A stretch of 64,000 nt of DNA from Candidatus Peregrinibacteria bacterium HGW-Peregrinibacteria-1. GTDB taxonomy: Bacteria > Patescibacteriota > Gracilibacteria > UBA1369 > LOWO2-01-FULL-3. Of the stretch, positions 36,918 through 46,464 are shown one piece after another (positions within the stretch are counted from its first letter, which is position 1; every line of letters starts with the position of its first letter). The stretch is from contig PGYE01000001.1 in NCBI GenBank assembly GCA_002839505.1, positions 585,995 through 649,994 on the forward strand, written 5' to 3'. Position numbers and translations under genes: made by a program. The notes under the pieces were generated by a model. The model saw only the letters and a program-made list of their open reading frames with translations. It ran no database searches and was not told where the DNA came from.

Positions 36918-39500
36918 CTATTTCGACTTCATAAAATCAACCTCTTTACCCTTCTTAACCAGCTTTATTACATCACCCTCCGTAAATTCTCCCTCCAAAT
37001 ACCTTGTTGTCAACGGATCCTCAACATACTGCTGAATTGCACGACGCAGAGGACGAGCACCATAAGCGGCATCATATCCCAACAGAACCAAAGCATCCAA
37101 TGCCCCACTAGTGGCATCCAGCTTGATACTCTTTTGCGTCAAACGATCTTGCAGATAGTTTAGATTCAATTTCACAATTTCTCGAAGATTTGCATGAGTA
37201 AGAGCATGGAAAACCACTACCTTATCAACGCGATTTAAAAATTCCGGCCTAAAATGTTTTTTCAAATCTTCCAAAATCGCTTCCTTGCTGCGCTCAAAAT
37301 CCTTTTCAGCCTGTTGCTGTTCATCAAAACTCTCCGCAAAACCGATCGGTGCCGCCTTATCAGTAAGGCGTTTTGCCCCGATATTAGATGTCATAATAAT
37401 CACCGTGTTACTAAAGTCCACTTTGCGCCCCTTAGCATCGGTAAGTTCACCATCCTCAAGAATCTGTAGCAACAAATTGAATACATCTGGATGTGCCTTT
37501 TCAATCTCATCAAAAAGGATGACACTATATGGCTTCCTGCGCACCGCCTCCGTAAGCTGACCGCCATCTTCATACCCCACATAACCGGCAGTCGCACCAA
37601 CCAGACGAGAAGTATTGTGACGCTCCATAAATTCACTCATATCGATCTTAATTAGGGCATCTTTGTCATCAAAGACCTCTTCTGCAATTGCTCTTACCAA
37701 CTCTGTTTTACCGACACCCGTAGGCCCCATAAAGATAAAAGAACCAATTGGCCTTCTCTCATCTGCAAAACCAGCCCGTGAACGACGAATAGCATTGGCC
37801 ACAGAGACAATTGCCTCCTCCTGACCAATAATCCTTTTCTTGAGAGTCAACTCAAGATTCTTAAGTTTAGTTATGTCATTTTTCAATAATTTGGACACCG
37901 GAACTCCTGTCATCTTTGAAACCAAATCAGCAATATCATCTGCACCAACATGCTCTCGCTTTTCTCGCGGAATTTTTGTTGTCTTGGCCGCATCAATATC
38001 CTTCATTACCAAAAGCTCCTCATTTCTATACTCTGCCGCTCTCTCATAATCTTGGCGTGATACACAGTCTTCCTTTCTTTTGATAATTGACGCCAACTTT
38101 TTTTGAAGTTTCTTCACCTTATCACTGGTTCCTGTGCTGGTTCTTATTCGTTTATTTGCAGCGGCCTCATCGATCAGATCAATTGCCTTATCTGGCAAGA
38201 AGCGGTCATTCACATATCGGCTCGCAAGAGTCACGGCTGCATCTAATGCCGCATCGGAAAACAGAAGATTATGGTGGTCCTCAAATGACTCACGGATTCC
38301 ATGAAGAATCTCCAAAGTCTGAGCCTGCGTAGGCTCTTTTACAAGAACGGACTGGAATCTTCTCTCCAAAGCTGAATCTTTCTCTATATTTTTGCGATAT
38401 TCGGCAATAGTCGTAGCACCAATTACCTGTACCTTCCCGCGCGATAGCGCCGGTTTTAATATATTCGCAGCATCAAGACTTCCCTCGGCGCTCCCCGCAC
38501 CCATAATGGTGTGAATCTCATCGATAAATAGAATTACATTATCCTGAGATGTGGCCTCTTCAATTATCTGCTTAATTCTCTCCTCAAACTCACCTCGATA
38601 CTTTGTTCCTGCCACGACACTTGCCATCGACAATGACAAAATCTTCTTATCTAGCATATTTTCCGGCACCATATCGTTAGCAATTGCCAGAGCAAGCCCC
38701 TCACAAACAGCCGTTTTACCGACTCCGGACTCACCGATCAATACTGGATTATTTTTTGTCTTACGCGACAAAATACTGATTAATCTATCTATTTCCAAAT
38801 CTCTACCTATTACTCTATCAATTTTTCCCTGTTTAGCCTCATCCACCAAATTTGTTGTAAAGTAGTCCAAAGCTGGAGTAGCACTACCACCACCATTGCC
38901 ACTCTCGCCCTTCTTTTTGTAAGATTTTTCATTTTGAGGCTGAGAACCCATTACGCCTTGCAGGCCATTCAAGAAAAACTCCAGAGGATTAACCATCTGC
39001 GGATTCTTTGGCAAGGTTGCTTCAGCGGTTGAGCCTTTTGTACTAATATCTTTTGCCCGCTCGAAAATTTCTAAAATTTGCTCTTTAACATCGTAAGGTG
39101 ACACCTTCATATTCTCCAATATGACCGTCGCCGCAGTGTTCTCTTGAGAAACCAACGAAAACAATAAGTGCTCCGTCCCGACAAATGCATGCCCAAACTC
39201 ATGAGCTACCTTTACGGCATCCTCAATCACAGACTTGGCAAAACCACTTAGTCCGCTTGAGCTCTGACCGTCTGTCGCCCCAGGATTAACATGGCCTACA
39301 GTCTTGAGGACCAAGTTCACATTATCTATTGAAACGCCAAAATTAAGAAGAATAGAAGCACCAAGTGAATTTTCCTGTGCCAAAATACCCATCAGAAGGT
39401 GTTCTGTGCCGACATAACTCAGCTTGGAATTCTTAGCCTTCTCTTGTGCAATTATTAATGCCCTCTTTGCCTCCTTGGTAAACTTATTAAATTCAGTCAT
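36918..39500 (-). CDS. clpC: ClpC-type AAA+ unfoldase
   Basis: Hexameric unfoldase that feeds ClpP. The 860-residue protein has two Clp_N repeats (about 1-145), AAA-1 with Walker A GESGVGKT (near 255) and FIDEIHTIMGAG, a short middle region with a UVR motif (DYERAAEYRNEE, near 485), then AAA-2 with GPTGVGKTELV (near 590) and GYVGYEDGGQLTE, and a D2-small domain. The UVR motif and short middle segment separate it from ClpB. The promoter is overlapped by a CIRCE operator, which predicts heat-shock control by HrcA. Confidence 0.95.
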   Translation of the reverse strand: MTEFNKFTKEAKRALIIAQEKAKNSKLSYVGTEHLLMGILAQENSLGASILLNFGVSIDNVNLVLKTVGHVNPGATDGQSSSGLSGFAKSVIEDAVKVAHEFGHAFVGTEHLLFSLVSQENTAATVILENMKVSPYDVKEQILEIFERAKDISTKGSTAEATLPKNPQMVNPLEFFLNGLQGVMGSQPQNEKSYKKKGESGNGGGSATPALDYFTTNLVDEAKQGKIDRVIGRDLEIDRLISILSRKTKNNPVLIGESGVGKTAVCEGLALAIANDMVPENMLDKKILSLSMASVVAGTKYRGEFEERIKQIIEEATSQDNVILFIDEIHTIMGAGSAEGSLDAANILKPALSRGKVQVIGATTIAEYRKNIEKDSALERRFQSVLVKEPTQAQTLEILHGIRESFEDHHNLLFSDAALDAAVTLASRYVNDRFLPDKAIDLIDEAAANKRIRTSTGTSDKVKKLQKKLASIIKRKEDCVSRQDYERAAEYRNEELLVMKDIDAAKTTKIPREKREHVGADDIADLVSKMTGVPVSKLLKNDITKLKNLELTLKKRIIGQEEAIVSVANAIRRSRAGFADERRPIGSFIFMGPTGVGKTELVRAIAEEVFDDKDALIKIDMSEFMERHNTSRLVGATAGYVGYEDGGQLTEAVRRKPYSVILFDEIEKAHPDVFNLLLQILEDGELTDAKGRKVDFSNTVIIMTSNIGAKRLTDKAAPIGFAESFDEQQQAEKDFERSKEAILEDLKKHFRPEFLNRVDKVVVFHALTHANLREIVKLNLNYLQDRLTQKSIKLDATSGALDALVLLGYDAAYGARPLRRAIQQYVEDPLTTRYLEGEFTEGDVIKLVKKGKEVDFMKSK

Positions 39501-39632
39501 GCGTGTGTATTTTTATTTAGTTTTAAATCATAGAATTCTACCATAAATCCACCCTAAAATTAACCGACAAAGCAGAAATGGACTTTACTTAGTGCCAAAA
39601 ACTCTTTTAAGTAGGTTTTACACCAGTAAGTG

Positions 39633-39659
39633 TTAGCACTCGGAATTATAGAGTGCTAA
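39633..39659. promoter_or_regulatory. CIRCE operator (HrcA site)
   Basis: TTAGCACTC, nine bases, GAGTGCTAA: an exact match to the CIRCE consensus bound by the heat-shock repressor HrcA. It lies about 130 bases before the clpC ATG. The spacer contains the -10 box of the clpC promoter. Confidence 0.96.
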
Positions 39660-39673
39660 CATATGTCCGTCAA
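39645..39673 (-). promoter_or_regulatory. clpC promoter embedded in CIRCE
   Basis: On the minus strand TTGACG, 17 bases, TATAAT. The -10 sits in the CIRCE spacer and the left CIRCE arm fills part of the -35/-10 spacer, so HrcA binding would block polymerase. The leader is about 135 bases. Confidence 0.88.
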
Positions 39674-39675
39674 TA

Positions 39676-40881
39676 TTATTCTTCTTCAACCCTTTTTTCA
39701 ATACTTGAAGCCATTTTCAGGATAACATCCTTGTTCCCAATACTGCCACTCACTTCGTATCTCTGTCCACCCACCTCAGTATAAACGGTTAACGACGCAC
39801 TATTCTCTACGACTTTTGCCGGTCCATTCTTCAAGGTAACCGACTGTCCGGCAGAAGCAGGCTCCCTGGTAACAATCTTAAGCTCAACCAAGATACTTCC
39901 TTCATCAACAGGCTTATCGCTAAATTGATAAACATGCATTACACCACTTTCACTGCTCAAACTGCCTGAATAATACCAACTCGCTGGCAGGTCAGCCTTA
40001 AAGTGATAGGGGAGACTCTGAAAAGTTGTAAACTTTAAACCCGATTCAATCAAAGACATATCCACAGCGCCATCGTTGTCATCTATTTCAGCATCTTCAG
40101 GCGCTATCGGATCAGAATTAAGATCATTTATACCAATAAACTGGAAACTTCTCAGCATTTCCGCAAATATTGCATTACTGGTTTCATTGAAGTTTTCAAC
40201 AGAGGGGATAAAAGAGACTTTATAAACTAGCCCATTTCGATAAAAGAAATAGGTGTCATTATCAAGTTTCAGGGCCGGCATAGCATCTACGCCCACGATA
40301 TTGATATTACTAGACGGATTCTGCAATTCCGGATAAAACTCACGGGCAAAAGCAACTAGGGCCTCCTCCTTAGGATCTCCATCTAAACTCTCCGAAGTGT
40401 AAAGAAATTGGATTTGCTCAGCCCTGATCTCATCTCGGCTCGCCGTCGCATCACCAAATTGTTTTACAGGAGCCAAAAAGGACACTTCATCCTCCTTTGC
40501 ATTTACTTCCCAATCACTGTAGTAGCTCATCTTTAAGCCGAGAGTACTATCATAAAACTCCACTAACTCAGACTTTCCCGTACCATTCAAAAGCTCCAAA
40601 ACGGTAATTCCAACGATCTCCATGCTGCCATCCTCTTGTTCAACTGCAATCACGCTGACCAAATTGCCTAAATAATCAGTACTTGAAAGATTAAATGCTA
40701 CACTAGAGACCTCAACAGTTTCACCTGTGGCCGTAATTACCTCATGTTTTCCAGGGGAGGCGATCTCTAATACCCCTTGAAAAGTTGTTTTTTGTGGCTC
40801 GTCAACGACTCCACTCCCACACCCTACAAACAAAACAGCACTAGATAAAACAGCAAACGCAATCAACTTAATTCTATACAT
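39676..40881 (-). CDS. Lipoprotein of unknown function
   Basis: A 401-residue exported lipoprotein: a hydrophobic N-terminus followed by the lipobox LFVGC with Cys near residue 21. The rest is beta-rich and Ser/Glu-rich, with two loosely similar segments (LGLKMSYYSDWEV near 130 and YHFKADLPASWYY near 295), each reminiscent of PsbP/DUF1795-like folds found in other bacterial lipoproteins. It is last in a minus-strand run after ruvB, with a 49-bp gap. Function unknown. Confidence 0.8.
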   Translation of the reverse strand: MYRIKLIAFAVLSSAVLFVGCGSGVVDEPQKTTFQGVLEIASPGKHEVITATGETVEVSSVAFNLSSTDYLGNLVSVIAVEQEDGSMEIVGITVLELLNGTGKSELVEFYDSTLGLKMSYYSDWEVNAKEDEVSFLAPVKQFGDATASRDEIRAEQIQFLYTSESLDGDPKEEALVAFAREFYPELQNPSSNINIVGVDAMPALKLDNDTYFFYRNGLVYKVSFIPSVENFNETSNAIFAEMLRSFQFIGINDLNSDPIAPEDAEIDDNDGAVDMSLIESGLKFTTFQSLPYHFKADLPASWYYSGSLSSESGVMHVYQFSDKPVDEGSILVELKIVTREPASAGQSVTLKNGPAKVVENSASLTVYTEVGGQRYEVSGSIGNKDVILKMASSIEKRVEEE

Positions 40882-40930
40882 GGAACATTATTAAAAAAAT
40901 AGTCGCCGCACCGATTATACTTAAAAGAAA

Positions 40931-41956
40931 CTAACCGATCAACCCATGCCCAAGATGACGATAAGCCATCTTTGTAACTACGCGGCCTCGCGTCGTCCGC
41001 TCCAAAAACCCGGACTTGATTAAAAAAGGCTCATAAATATCCTCAAGTGTGCTCTTGTCCTCACCAATAGCCGCCGCCAGCGTGCTCAAACCCACCGGCC
41101 CGCCCTGAAACTTATTAATTATCAAAGAAATAATTTCTCTATCCACGCCATCCAGCCCCAACTCATCAACCCCTATTCTTTTGAATGTTTCCAGCAAGAT
41201 ATCCTCAGTAATAAACGACTCGTTATGAATATCTGCAAAATCACGAGCTCTCTTCAGGTAGCGGTTTGCAATACGAGGTGTTTGTCTTGCAGCCCTTGCC
41301 AATCTTAATGAAACAAACTCATCAATATGAGCATCTAAAATTTCAGCTGACCGTTTAACGATTTCCCCTAATTCGTCATCAGTATAAAACTGCAGCTTAA
41401 ATATATTCCCAAAACGGCTCCTTAATGGCGACGACAACATACTCAGCTTCGTAGTCGCCCCGATCATCGTAAACTTCGGCAAAGCAATCCTCATACTTCT
41501 TGCGGCGGGTCCTTTGCCGATAACAATATCAATACCATAATCCTCCATGGCAGTATACAAAACCTCTTCCACAACCGGTTTTAGACGATGAATCTCATCA
41601 ATAAACAAAATATCACCTTCGTCCAAATTTGAGATGATTGAAGCCACATCTCCAGGCTTCTCAATTGCCGGCCCGGAAGTAATCTTCAAATTGGCATCCA
41701 TCTCAGTAGCAATCACATTGGCCAGAGTTGTTTTTCCCAGACCCGGTGGTCCATGCAATAGGATGTGATCCAGTGCGTCGCCTCGCTTTTTGGCCGCCTC
41801 TATAGATATTCTTAAATTGGCCTTCACCTCCTTCTGACCGATGTACTCATCAAAAGACCTGGGCCTCAATTTATTGTCGAAGGCATCATTATCTCTTCCT
41901 TTTATGACACTATCCGCCACCGTCAAACTATCCTTATTAAAATTACTCTCAATCAT
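40931..41956 (-). CDS. ruvB: Holliday junction helicase RuvB
   Basis: Motor of Holliday junction branch migration with RuvA. The 341-residue length is normal. RPRSFDEYIGQ opens the AAA+ domain, Walker A is GPPGLGKTTLANVIA, Walker B FIDEIHRL, and the arginine-finger region has LSSPLRSRFG. The C-terminal winged helix holds TRGRVVTKMAYRHLG. It follows the PH-like gene by four bases. RuvA and RuvC are not in the window. Confidence 0.97.
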   Translation of the reverse strand: MIESNFNKDSLTVADSVIKGRDNDAFDNKLRPRSFDEYIGQKEVKANLRISIEAAKKRGDALDHILLHGPPGLGKTTLANVIATEMDANLKITSGPAIEKPGDVASIISNLDEGDILFIDEIHRLKPVVEEVLYTAMEDYGIDIVIGKGPAARSMRIALPKFTMIGATTKLSMLSSPLRSRFGNIFKLQFYTDDELGEIVKRSAEILDAHIDEFVSLRLARAARQTPRIANRYLKRARDFADIHNESFITEDILLETFKRIGVDELGLDGVDREIISLIINKFQGGPVGLSTLAAAIGEDKSTLEDIYEPFLIKSGFLERTTRGRVVTKMAYRHLGHGLIG

Positions 41957-41960
41957 CTCT

Positions 41961-42440
41961 TTATTGTGGTTTTAAACTATATACGAAATTTCTAATTCCT
42001 TCCGGATCGGGAGCGTTATGAAATGTTATAGTTATCTTGGCCGAGGCAGTACTTAACTTAAAAGTACCATAATCAAATATGTAAAAATAAGCTAATAATC
42101 CCTTTTCACTGGTCACTATATCCTGAATATCATCCAATCTCGCCTCATACTCCTTCCTTAAAGTTAAATACTTCCAATAGACGAATATTATTCTCTGGTT
42201 TGTGACAACCAGCTTATCCAGCCAATAAACTAAAAACACATAAATGAAGGCAAAAAGTATTATCATAATCACCAAAACATTAACTAAGAAAAACACCATA
42301 TCCGACATCAGCCCCCTAGCTATATAAAGCAAAAAGAAAGCTGGACCTACCACAAAAAACAGTGCGAACATACGATACAAAAAAGGTGTTGGATGATGGC
42401 GGAAAACTCTAAGAATGCGCTCTTTATGCCTTAAGTCCAT
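41961..42440 (-). CDS. Membrane protein with bacterial PH-like domain
   Basis: A 159-residue protein with two membrane segments at about 22-45 and 50-75, then a bPH_2-type (DUF304/YdbS-like) domain: the signature VVTNQRIIFVYWKYL, followed by EARLDDIQDI and a beta strand TFKLSTAS. The role of these domains is unclear. It is four bases before ruvB on the same strand, a layout also seen in other CPR genomes as I recall. Confidence 0.82.
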   Translation of the reverse strand: MDLRHKERILRVFRHHPTPFLYRMFALFFVVGPAFFLLYIARGLMSDMVFFLVNVLVIMIILFAFIYVFLVYWLDKLVVTNQRIIFVYWKYLTLRKEYEARLDDIQDIVTSEKGLLAYFYIFDYGTFKLSTASAKITITFHNAPDPEGIRNFVYSLKPQ

Positions 42441-42509
42441 AGAATTATTTACAAAATCTACATTAGAATAATGATTTAGCCGGATAATGCAACACCAACC
42501 ACCAATAAG

Positions 42510-43832
42510 CTAGCCACTGATCATCTCACGCGCCCTTCTCTTGGCATGTTCTGAAATCCTCTCAATACTAGCTCGATCAAGGGCAAAAATAGGCTTAGTT
42601 ATTTTTTCAGCGGCAACTTCAACCTCTCGTTTCAGAGCTTTACTATCTTGAGTTGGATGCCGCCCATCAACCGCCGGCGCCAAAATATAATGATCATGTA
42701 TTTTATGGAACATATGATTTTTCCCATGCTTCAGCTTATCCTCAATACTATTGAATTCTTTCAGCATGGCCTCAACCATTTCATCATCTACTACTTTTTC
42801 GTCCAATAAAGCCTGCCACGCAATTATTTTTTGTTGCACAGAGTCTGAAGCCAGCCCCTTCTCAAGCGCCCCTCGTATCTTAAAAAGAACATAGTCATCA
42901 GTCCTCACAAAATCCTCATAAGTCAAAATATTATCATCAATCAAATCTCGGAATAGATCTGTAGTAACCATATCAATCATTATCGATCTAGGAGAAAAAA
43001 TATTCTGCAGATTATCCACAATTGAAAGACGAGTCATCTTTTGCGCCATTGCCACACTGTTCTTTTCTTTACCAAAAGACACCAAGCCATCTCTTGAAAT
43101 ATAAATTCTTTGGAGCATCTCCCACGCCAACTCTCTTGTCATTAATCTTTTCGGACCAGGACCACCGAAATATAAATTCCCCATCAAATTCGAGACATGA
43201 TCGACACTGATAAATCTCGCCGCTCTTGGCATAGAAAAGATATTTCCCTTAAATTTTTCTAAAGCAATATCCGCCACTACCTCAGGCTTTTCGCCCGCCT
43301 TCTTTATCAACTTAGAGATGGGGCTATCAACTATCAGTTCTCTACCTCGCTCCTTGTGATCAAACACATCACGATTTACCATCTCCGCCGTATGAGAAAA
43401 CGCATAATGCCCTACATCATGAAGCAAGGCCGCCAGCTTCAATGCCTCTTGAGAATACCCCATGTCAGGGCTTTTCTGACTCAAAATGGACGCTACACAT
43501 GCAGCATTCATCGAGTGTTCACCTCTGGAGTGACTAGGGTAACGCATCCCAAAATGAGCAATTCCATATAGTCTCTTGAACGCGCCGTTTTCAGTAATTT
43601 CTAAACCAACATCACCTAATACTTGGTGATAATTGGCCCTTGCTCCCAGTATTGTGTCATGAACTCGATTCCCGCGGGCCACAACTCCATCCTCCGCAGG
43701 AGTGAAATGCAAAGCATTTTCATTTAAAAAAAAACGACGCAAGCCGTCGTCAGAAACCAAAGGTGAGTCAGAAACTTTCAGGCGACCGGACCCAAGCCCA
43801 TCTTCTAACATTCTTTCTTTTTCTGAGTACAT
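42510..43832 (-). CDS. HD-domain phosphohydrolase
   Basis: The 440-residue protein has an HD metal-binding domain near residues 90-160: HSRGEHSMNAACV carries the first His, ALLHDVGHYAFSHTAE the HD pair and a further His. The overall layout (HD domain early, long helical C-terminus) resembles the dNTP triphosphohydrolase/YwfO group, so a nucleotide phosphohydrolase role is plausible, though the substrate cannot be read from sequence. It opens the run HD - PH - ruvB - lipoprotein. Confidence 0.85.
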   Translation of the reverse strand: MYSEKERMLEDGLGSGRLKVSDSPLVSDDGLRRFFLNENALHFTPAEDGVVARGNRVHDTILGARANYHQVLGDVGLEITENGAFKRLYGIAHFGMRYPSHSRGEHSMNAACVASILSQKSPDMGYSQEALKLAALLHDVGHYAFSHTAEMVNRDVFDHKERGRELIVDSPISKLIKKAGEKPEVVADIALEKFKGNIFSMPRAARFISVDHVSNLMGNLYFGGPGPKRLMTRELAWEMLQRIYISRDGLVSFGKEKNSVAMAQKMTRLSIVDNLQNIFSPRSIMIDMVTTDLFRDLIDDNILTYEDFVRTDDYVLFKIRGALEKGLASDSVQQKIIAWQALLDEKVVDDEMVEAMLKEFNSIEDKLKHGKNHMFHKIHDHYILAPAVDGRHPTQDSKALKREVEVAAEKITKPIFALDRASIERISEHAKRRAREMISG

Positions 43833-43864
43833 ATCAAGATTGATATATGATACTAATTTTCGTC

Positions 43865-43893
43865 ACTATAGTAAAATAACGCCACTCTGTAAA
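43865..43893 (-). promoter_or_regulatory. Promoter of the HD gene
   Basis: On the minus strand TTTACA, 17 bases, TATAGT, ending 33 bases before the ATG. Confidence 0.6.
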
Positions 43894-43955
43894 TAGCCAT
43901 TTAGGTGTTTCACAAAAAGGTTGGTACAAAATATAGTATGCAGCTTTTAATAAAC

Positions 43956-43984
43956 TTGAAATTAATTTAAAAAATCAGTAAGCT
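43956..43984 (+). promoter_or_regulatory. Promoter of tRNA-Arg
   Basis: TTGAAA, 17 bases, TAAGCT, ending 22 bases before the first base of the tRNA. Confidence 0.55.
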
Positions 43985-44006
43985 CCTGGCGTTACGAAAA
44001 ACACCC

Positions 44007-44083
44007 GCCCGAGTAGCTCAGTTGGATAGAGCAGCGCCCTTCTAAGGCGAAGGTCATAGGTTCAAATCCTGTCTCGGGTACCA
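44007..44083 (+). tRNA. tRNA-Arg (TCT)
   Basis: Full cloverleaf: acceptor GCCCGAG/CTCGGGT, D arm GCTC-AGTTGGATA-GAGC, anticodon loop CTTCTAA with TCT, T arm ATAGG-TTCAAAT-CCTGT, and an encoded CCA. It reads AGA codons. The outer pair of the anticodon stem is mismatched (G-A). Confidence 0.96.
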
Positions 44084-44096
44084 CTTCAAAAACTCT

Positions 44097-45965
44097 TTAT
44101 TCCAAGTTTTTCAAAAGATTGTAGATACCTTGTGCCACATCACCGCGCGTCATGCCAGTTCCGGGATAAACAAATCTCAACTCCCTATCTATGACATTAT
44201 ACTGCTTAGCCTTTTCAAAGTAAGAAGCAAACCAGTCTGTTGTCCGCACATCACTATAAGGTTTTTCAAGCGCTCCACTCGGCACTTCAACCCCCATGCC
44301 GTTGAAAAGCATTTTCAAAAATTCTGCTTTATTCACGGTATCACCAGGACGATAAGAACCATCAGGATGCCCACCAATTACTCCCTTTTGATATCCCGTA
44401 TAAAGGTAATCCGCGTACCACGCACTATTGTCGGTATCGGTAAACGGTAGCCCCTCAGATTTAACCAAATCATCGGAACCAGCAAAAATAAATTTCAACG
44501 CCTCGGCTCGATTAACGGTTTCAGCAGGACGGAATGTTCCATCCGGATGACCAGAAACAATACCGCGCTCCGCCAAATAAACGATTGCCTCATAGTTTGG
44601 GTGCGATGATGAAATGTCACTAAACATCATATCATCCGATTTATTAGTCCCAACAACATCAAACCATTCTGAATAATATTGTGTGCCTTCATATTCTACC
44701 GTCAAACGATCCCGTCCCTCCCTTAGATTTTTCAGACCACTCTCAAGCTTCCCATCCCGAAACTGCATCGCATTGATGATTGAGTTTTGTGAAGTTGCCA
44801 ATGACCTATCAGTTTTAATTATCAAATCACCCCTAAATCCATCATCGTATGTTCCACCATACTGATCTTTTAAATAGATAGTGAAAGGGGAGTCCTTACC
44901 AACATAATATTCTCTCCTTGTTTCAAATTTAAATCTTAACTCCTTAGGTTCATCAGGGATAACAACCGGCGCTTCAGTATAACCGCTATCTTCACTACCG
45001 TAGTCGTCTAACTCATCAGCATAGCTGCCGGAATCAGTTCCCGAATTGTCTTCCCCCGAGTTATTACTGTCATCATAAACCGGATCAACATAACTATCTG
45101 ACGAACCATTCATATATTTTTGAACATAAAGCATCGGATTTACCGTTGATTTCATAGCAAGTTCCTTCCCAAGGCCTGCGTTGACCGCACTAAAGAAATC
45201 CAGACCTTGATTATAAGCCTCTTGAGTCGTGAATGGCCAAAACGGATGCCATGGGGCTTCCGCGTTATCAATCTGAAAATGCAAATGCGGAGTTGTTGCC
45301 GTACCAGAAGCTCCTGAAAGACCTATTTTAGCGCCTTTTTTCACTACAGTCCCTTCACTTACGAGAGTAGAGCTCAGGTGACTATAAGATGAATATAAAA
45401 CTGTTTTAGCGTTGCTGTTTTCCAGAGTTGGAAAATTATTGTGTTGAATTACTATATGTTGTCCAAAACCACTTGTCTGATTAGACACCTTGATCACCGT
45501 ACCATTTGCCATCGCATAGATTGGGGTGCCGGTTGGAATTTTGATATCAACCGCTAAATGTGACCCCGCATATTCCTGCCCGTCCAAACGATAATTACCC
45601 ATATATGGTACCGAGTAGGTGATCTTCGCATTCCTGATTGCATCATGCGCCGAATTTCCCCAAGCCAACGAATCTGTCGACCTCGCCAATTCTGAAGGAT
45701 TATAAGTCGGCAAGACCTCTAGCTTTGAACTCGAAAAGTAGTCATAAAGCTGCTTATACTCAGTGGAATTCAGTTTGGTCCATATCGGTGAATGCTTAAC
45801 CGGATAAGTCGTTCCATCAAAAGGCTCATGAGCTGGAACCGAAACCAGACTTGTCATCGCCCACCTAAAATCTACATTGAAGGCCATCAAAGATAATCCA
45901 AACACAGCTACGGAAGCCAGTAATCTAATGGCCCATACTCTTTTAGTGGAAACTTTTTTGCTCAT
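44097..45965 (-). CDS. M23 metallopeptidase with three SLH domains
   Basis: A surface peptidoglycan hydrolase candidate. Residues 10-30 are a signal anchor. The M23 (LytM) domain covers about 125-240 with the zinc ligands in SHLAVDI and HLHFQID. An acidic, Ser/Asp/Tyr-rich spacer follows near 280-335, then a beta-rich region to about 445. Three SLH repeats occupy about 450-620 (FSDISSSHPNYEAIVYLAERGI, FTDTDNSAWYADYL, YSDVRTTDWFASYF), each with a GxPDGTFRP-like or related turn; the third is more diverged. SLH domains bind pyruvylated wall polymer, the product type of CsaB, encoded in this window. Confidence 0.92.
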   Translation of the reverse strand: MSKKVSTKRVWAIRLLASVAVFGLSLMAFNVDFRWAMTSLVSVPAHEPFDGTTYPVKHSPIWTKLNSTEYKQLYDYFSSSKLEVLPTYNPSELARSTDSLAWGNSAHDAIRNAKITYSVPYMGNYRLDGQEYAGSHLAVDIKIPTGTPIYAMANGTVIKVSNQTSGFGQHIVIQHNNFPTLENSNAKTVLYSSYSHLSSTLVSEGTVVKKGAKIGLSGASGTATTPHLHFQIDNAEAPWHPFWPFTTQEAYNQGLDFFSAVNAGLGKELAMKSTVNPMLYVQKYMNGSSDSYVDPVYDDSNNSGEDNSGTDSGSYADELDDYGSEDSGYTEAPVVIPDEPKELRFKFETRREYYVGKDSPFTIYLKDQYGGTYDDGFRGDLIIKTDRSLATSQNSIINAMQFRDGKLESGLKNLREGRDRLTVEYEGTQYYSEWFDVVGTNKSDDMMFSDISSSHPNYEAIVYLAERGIVSGHPDGTFRPAETVNRAEALKFIFAGSDDLVKSEGLPFTDTDNSAWYADYLYTGYQKGVIGGHPDGSYRPGDTVNKAEFLKMLFNGMGVEVPSGALEKPYSDVRTTDWFASYFEKAKQYNVIDRELRFVYPGTGMTRGDVAQGIYNLLKNLE

Positions 45966-45995
45966 GATGTAGTTTTATTTTTGTTTTAACATCAC

Positions 45996-46024
45996 ATTAT
46001 ACCAAAAAACAGGACTTAAAACAA
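45996..46024 (-). promoter_or_regulatory. Promoter of the M23-SLH gene
   Basis: On the minus strand TTGTTT, 17 bases, TATAAT, with TGG in front of the -10 (extended -10). Ends 30 bases before the ATG. Confidence 0.7.
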
Positions 46025-46029
46025 GTACG

Positions 46030-46464
46030 ATGAACATAAATTCACTCCAAGACACCGAAAAATTAGCCGCCAAAATCGCACCAATGCTAAACGAGACGCC
46101 GATTTTATGCCTGTATGGAGAAATTGGCAGTGGAAAGACCACATTCACCAAGTTTTTAGCTGAAAACCTCGGACTACACGGCTTCAAAATCAAAAGCCCC
46201 ACATACACATACATCAAAAAATACCCCCTAAACGAAAAACACTTCTACCACATCGACCTCTATCGCATTGAAAACATGGATCAACTCATGCGCGAAGAAA
46301 TAACCGAAATAATTAATGATGACAATAATATTGTTGTCATTGAATGGCCCAACCGCTTAACCGAAATTCTCCCTAAAAAAAGAGTCGAATTGCATTTTAA
46401 ATACCTGCAACCCGACTCCCGAAGTATTGACATTATTCTCACTCCAACCCAATCAGAGCATTAA
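46030..46464 (+). CDS. tsaE: tRNA threonylcarbamoyladenosine synthesis ATPase TsaE
   Basis: TsaE assists TsaB and TsaD in making t6A37 on tRNAs reading ANN codons. The 144-residue protein has Walker A GEIGSGKTTF near residue 37, SPTYTYIKKY (switch-like segment) and YHIDLYRIE with the catalytic Asp, then VVIEWPNR. The end overlaps the convergent 3D-domain gene by 26 bp. No Shine-Dalgarno motif precedes the ATG. Confidence 0.94.
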   Translation: MNINSLQDTEKLAAKIAPMLNETPILCLYGEIGSGKTTFTKFLAENLGLHGFKIKSPTYTYIKKYPLNEKHFYHIDLYRIENMDQLMREEITEIINDDNNIVVIEWPNRLTEILPKKRVELHFKYLQPDSRSIDIILTPTQSEH

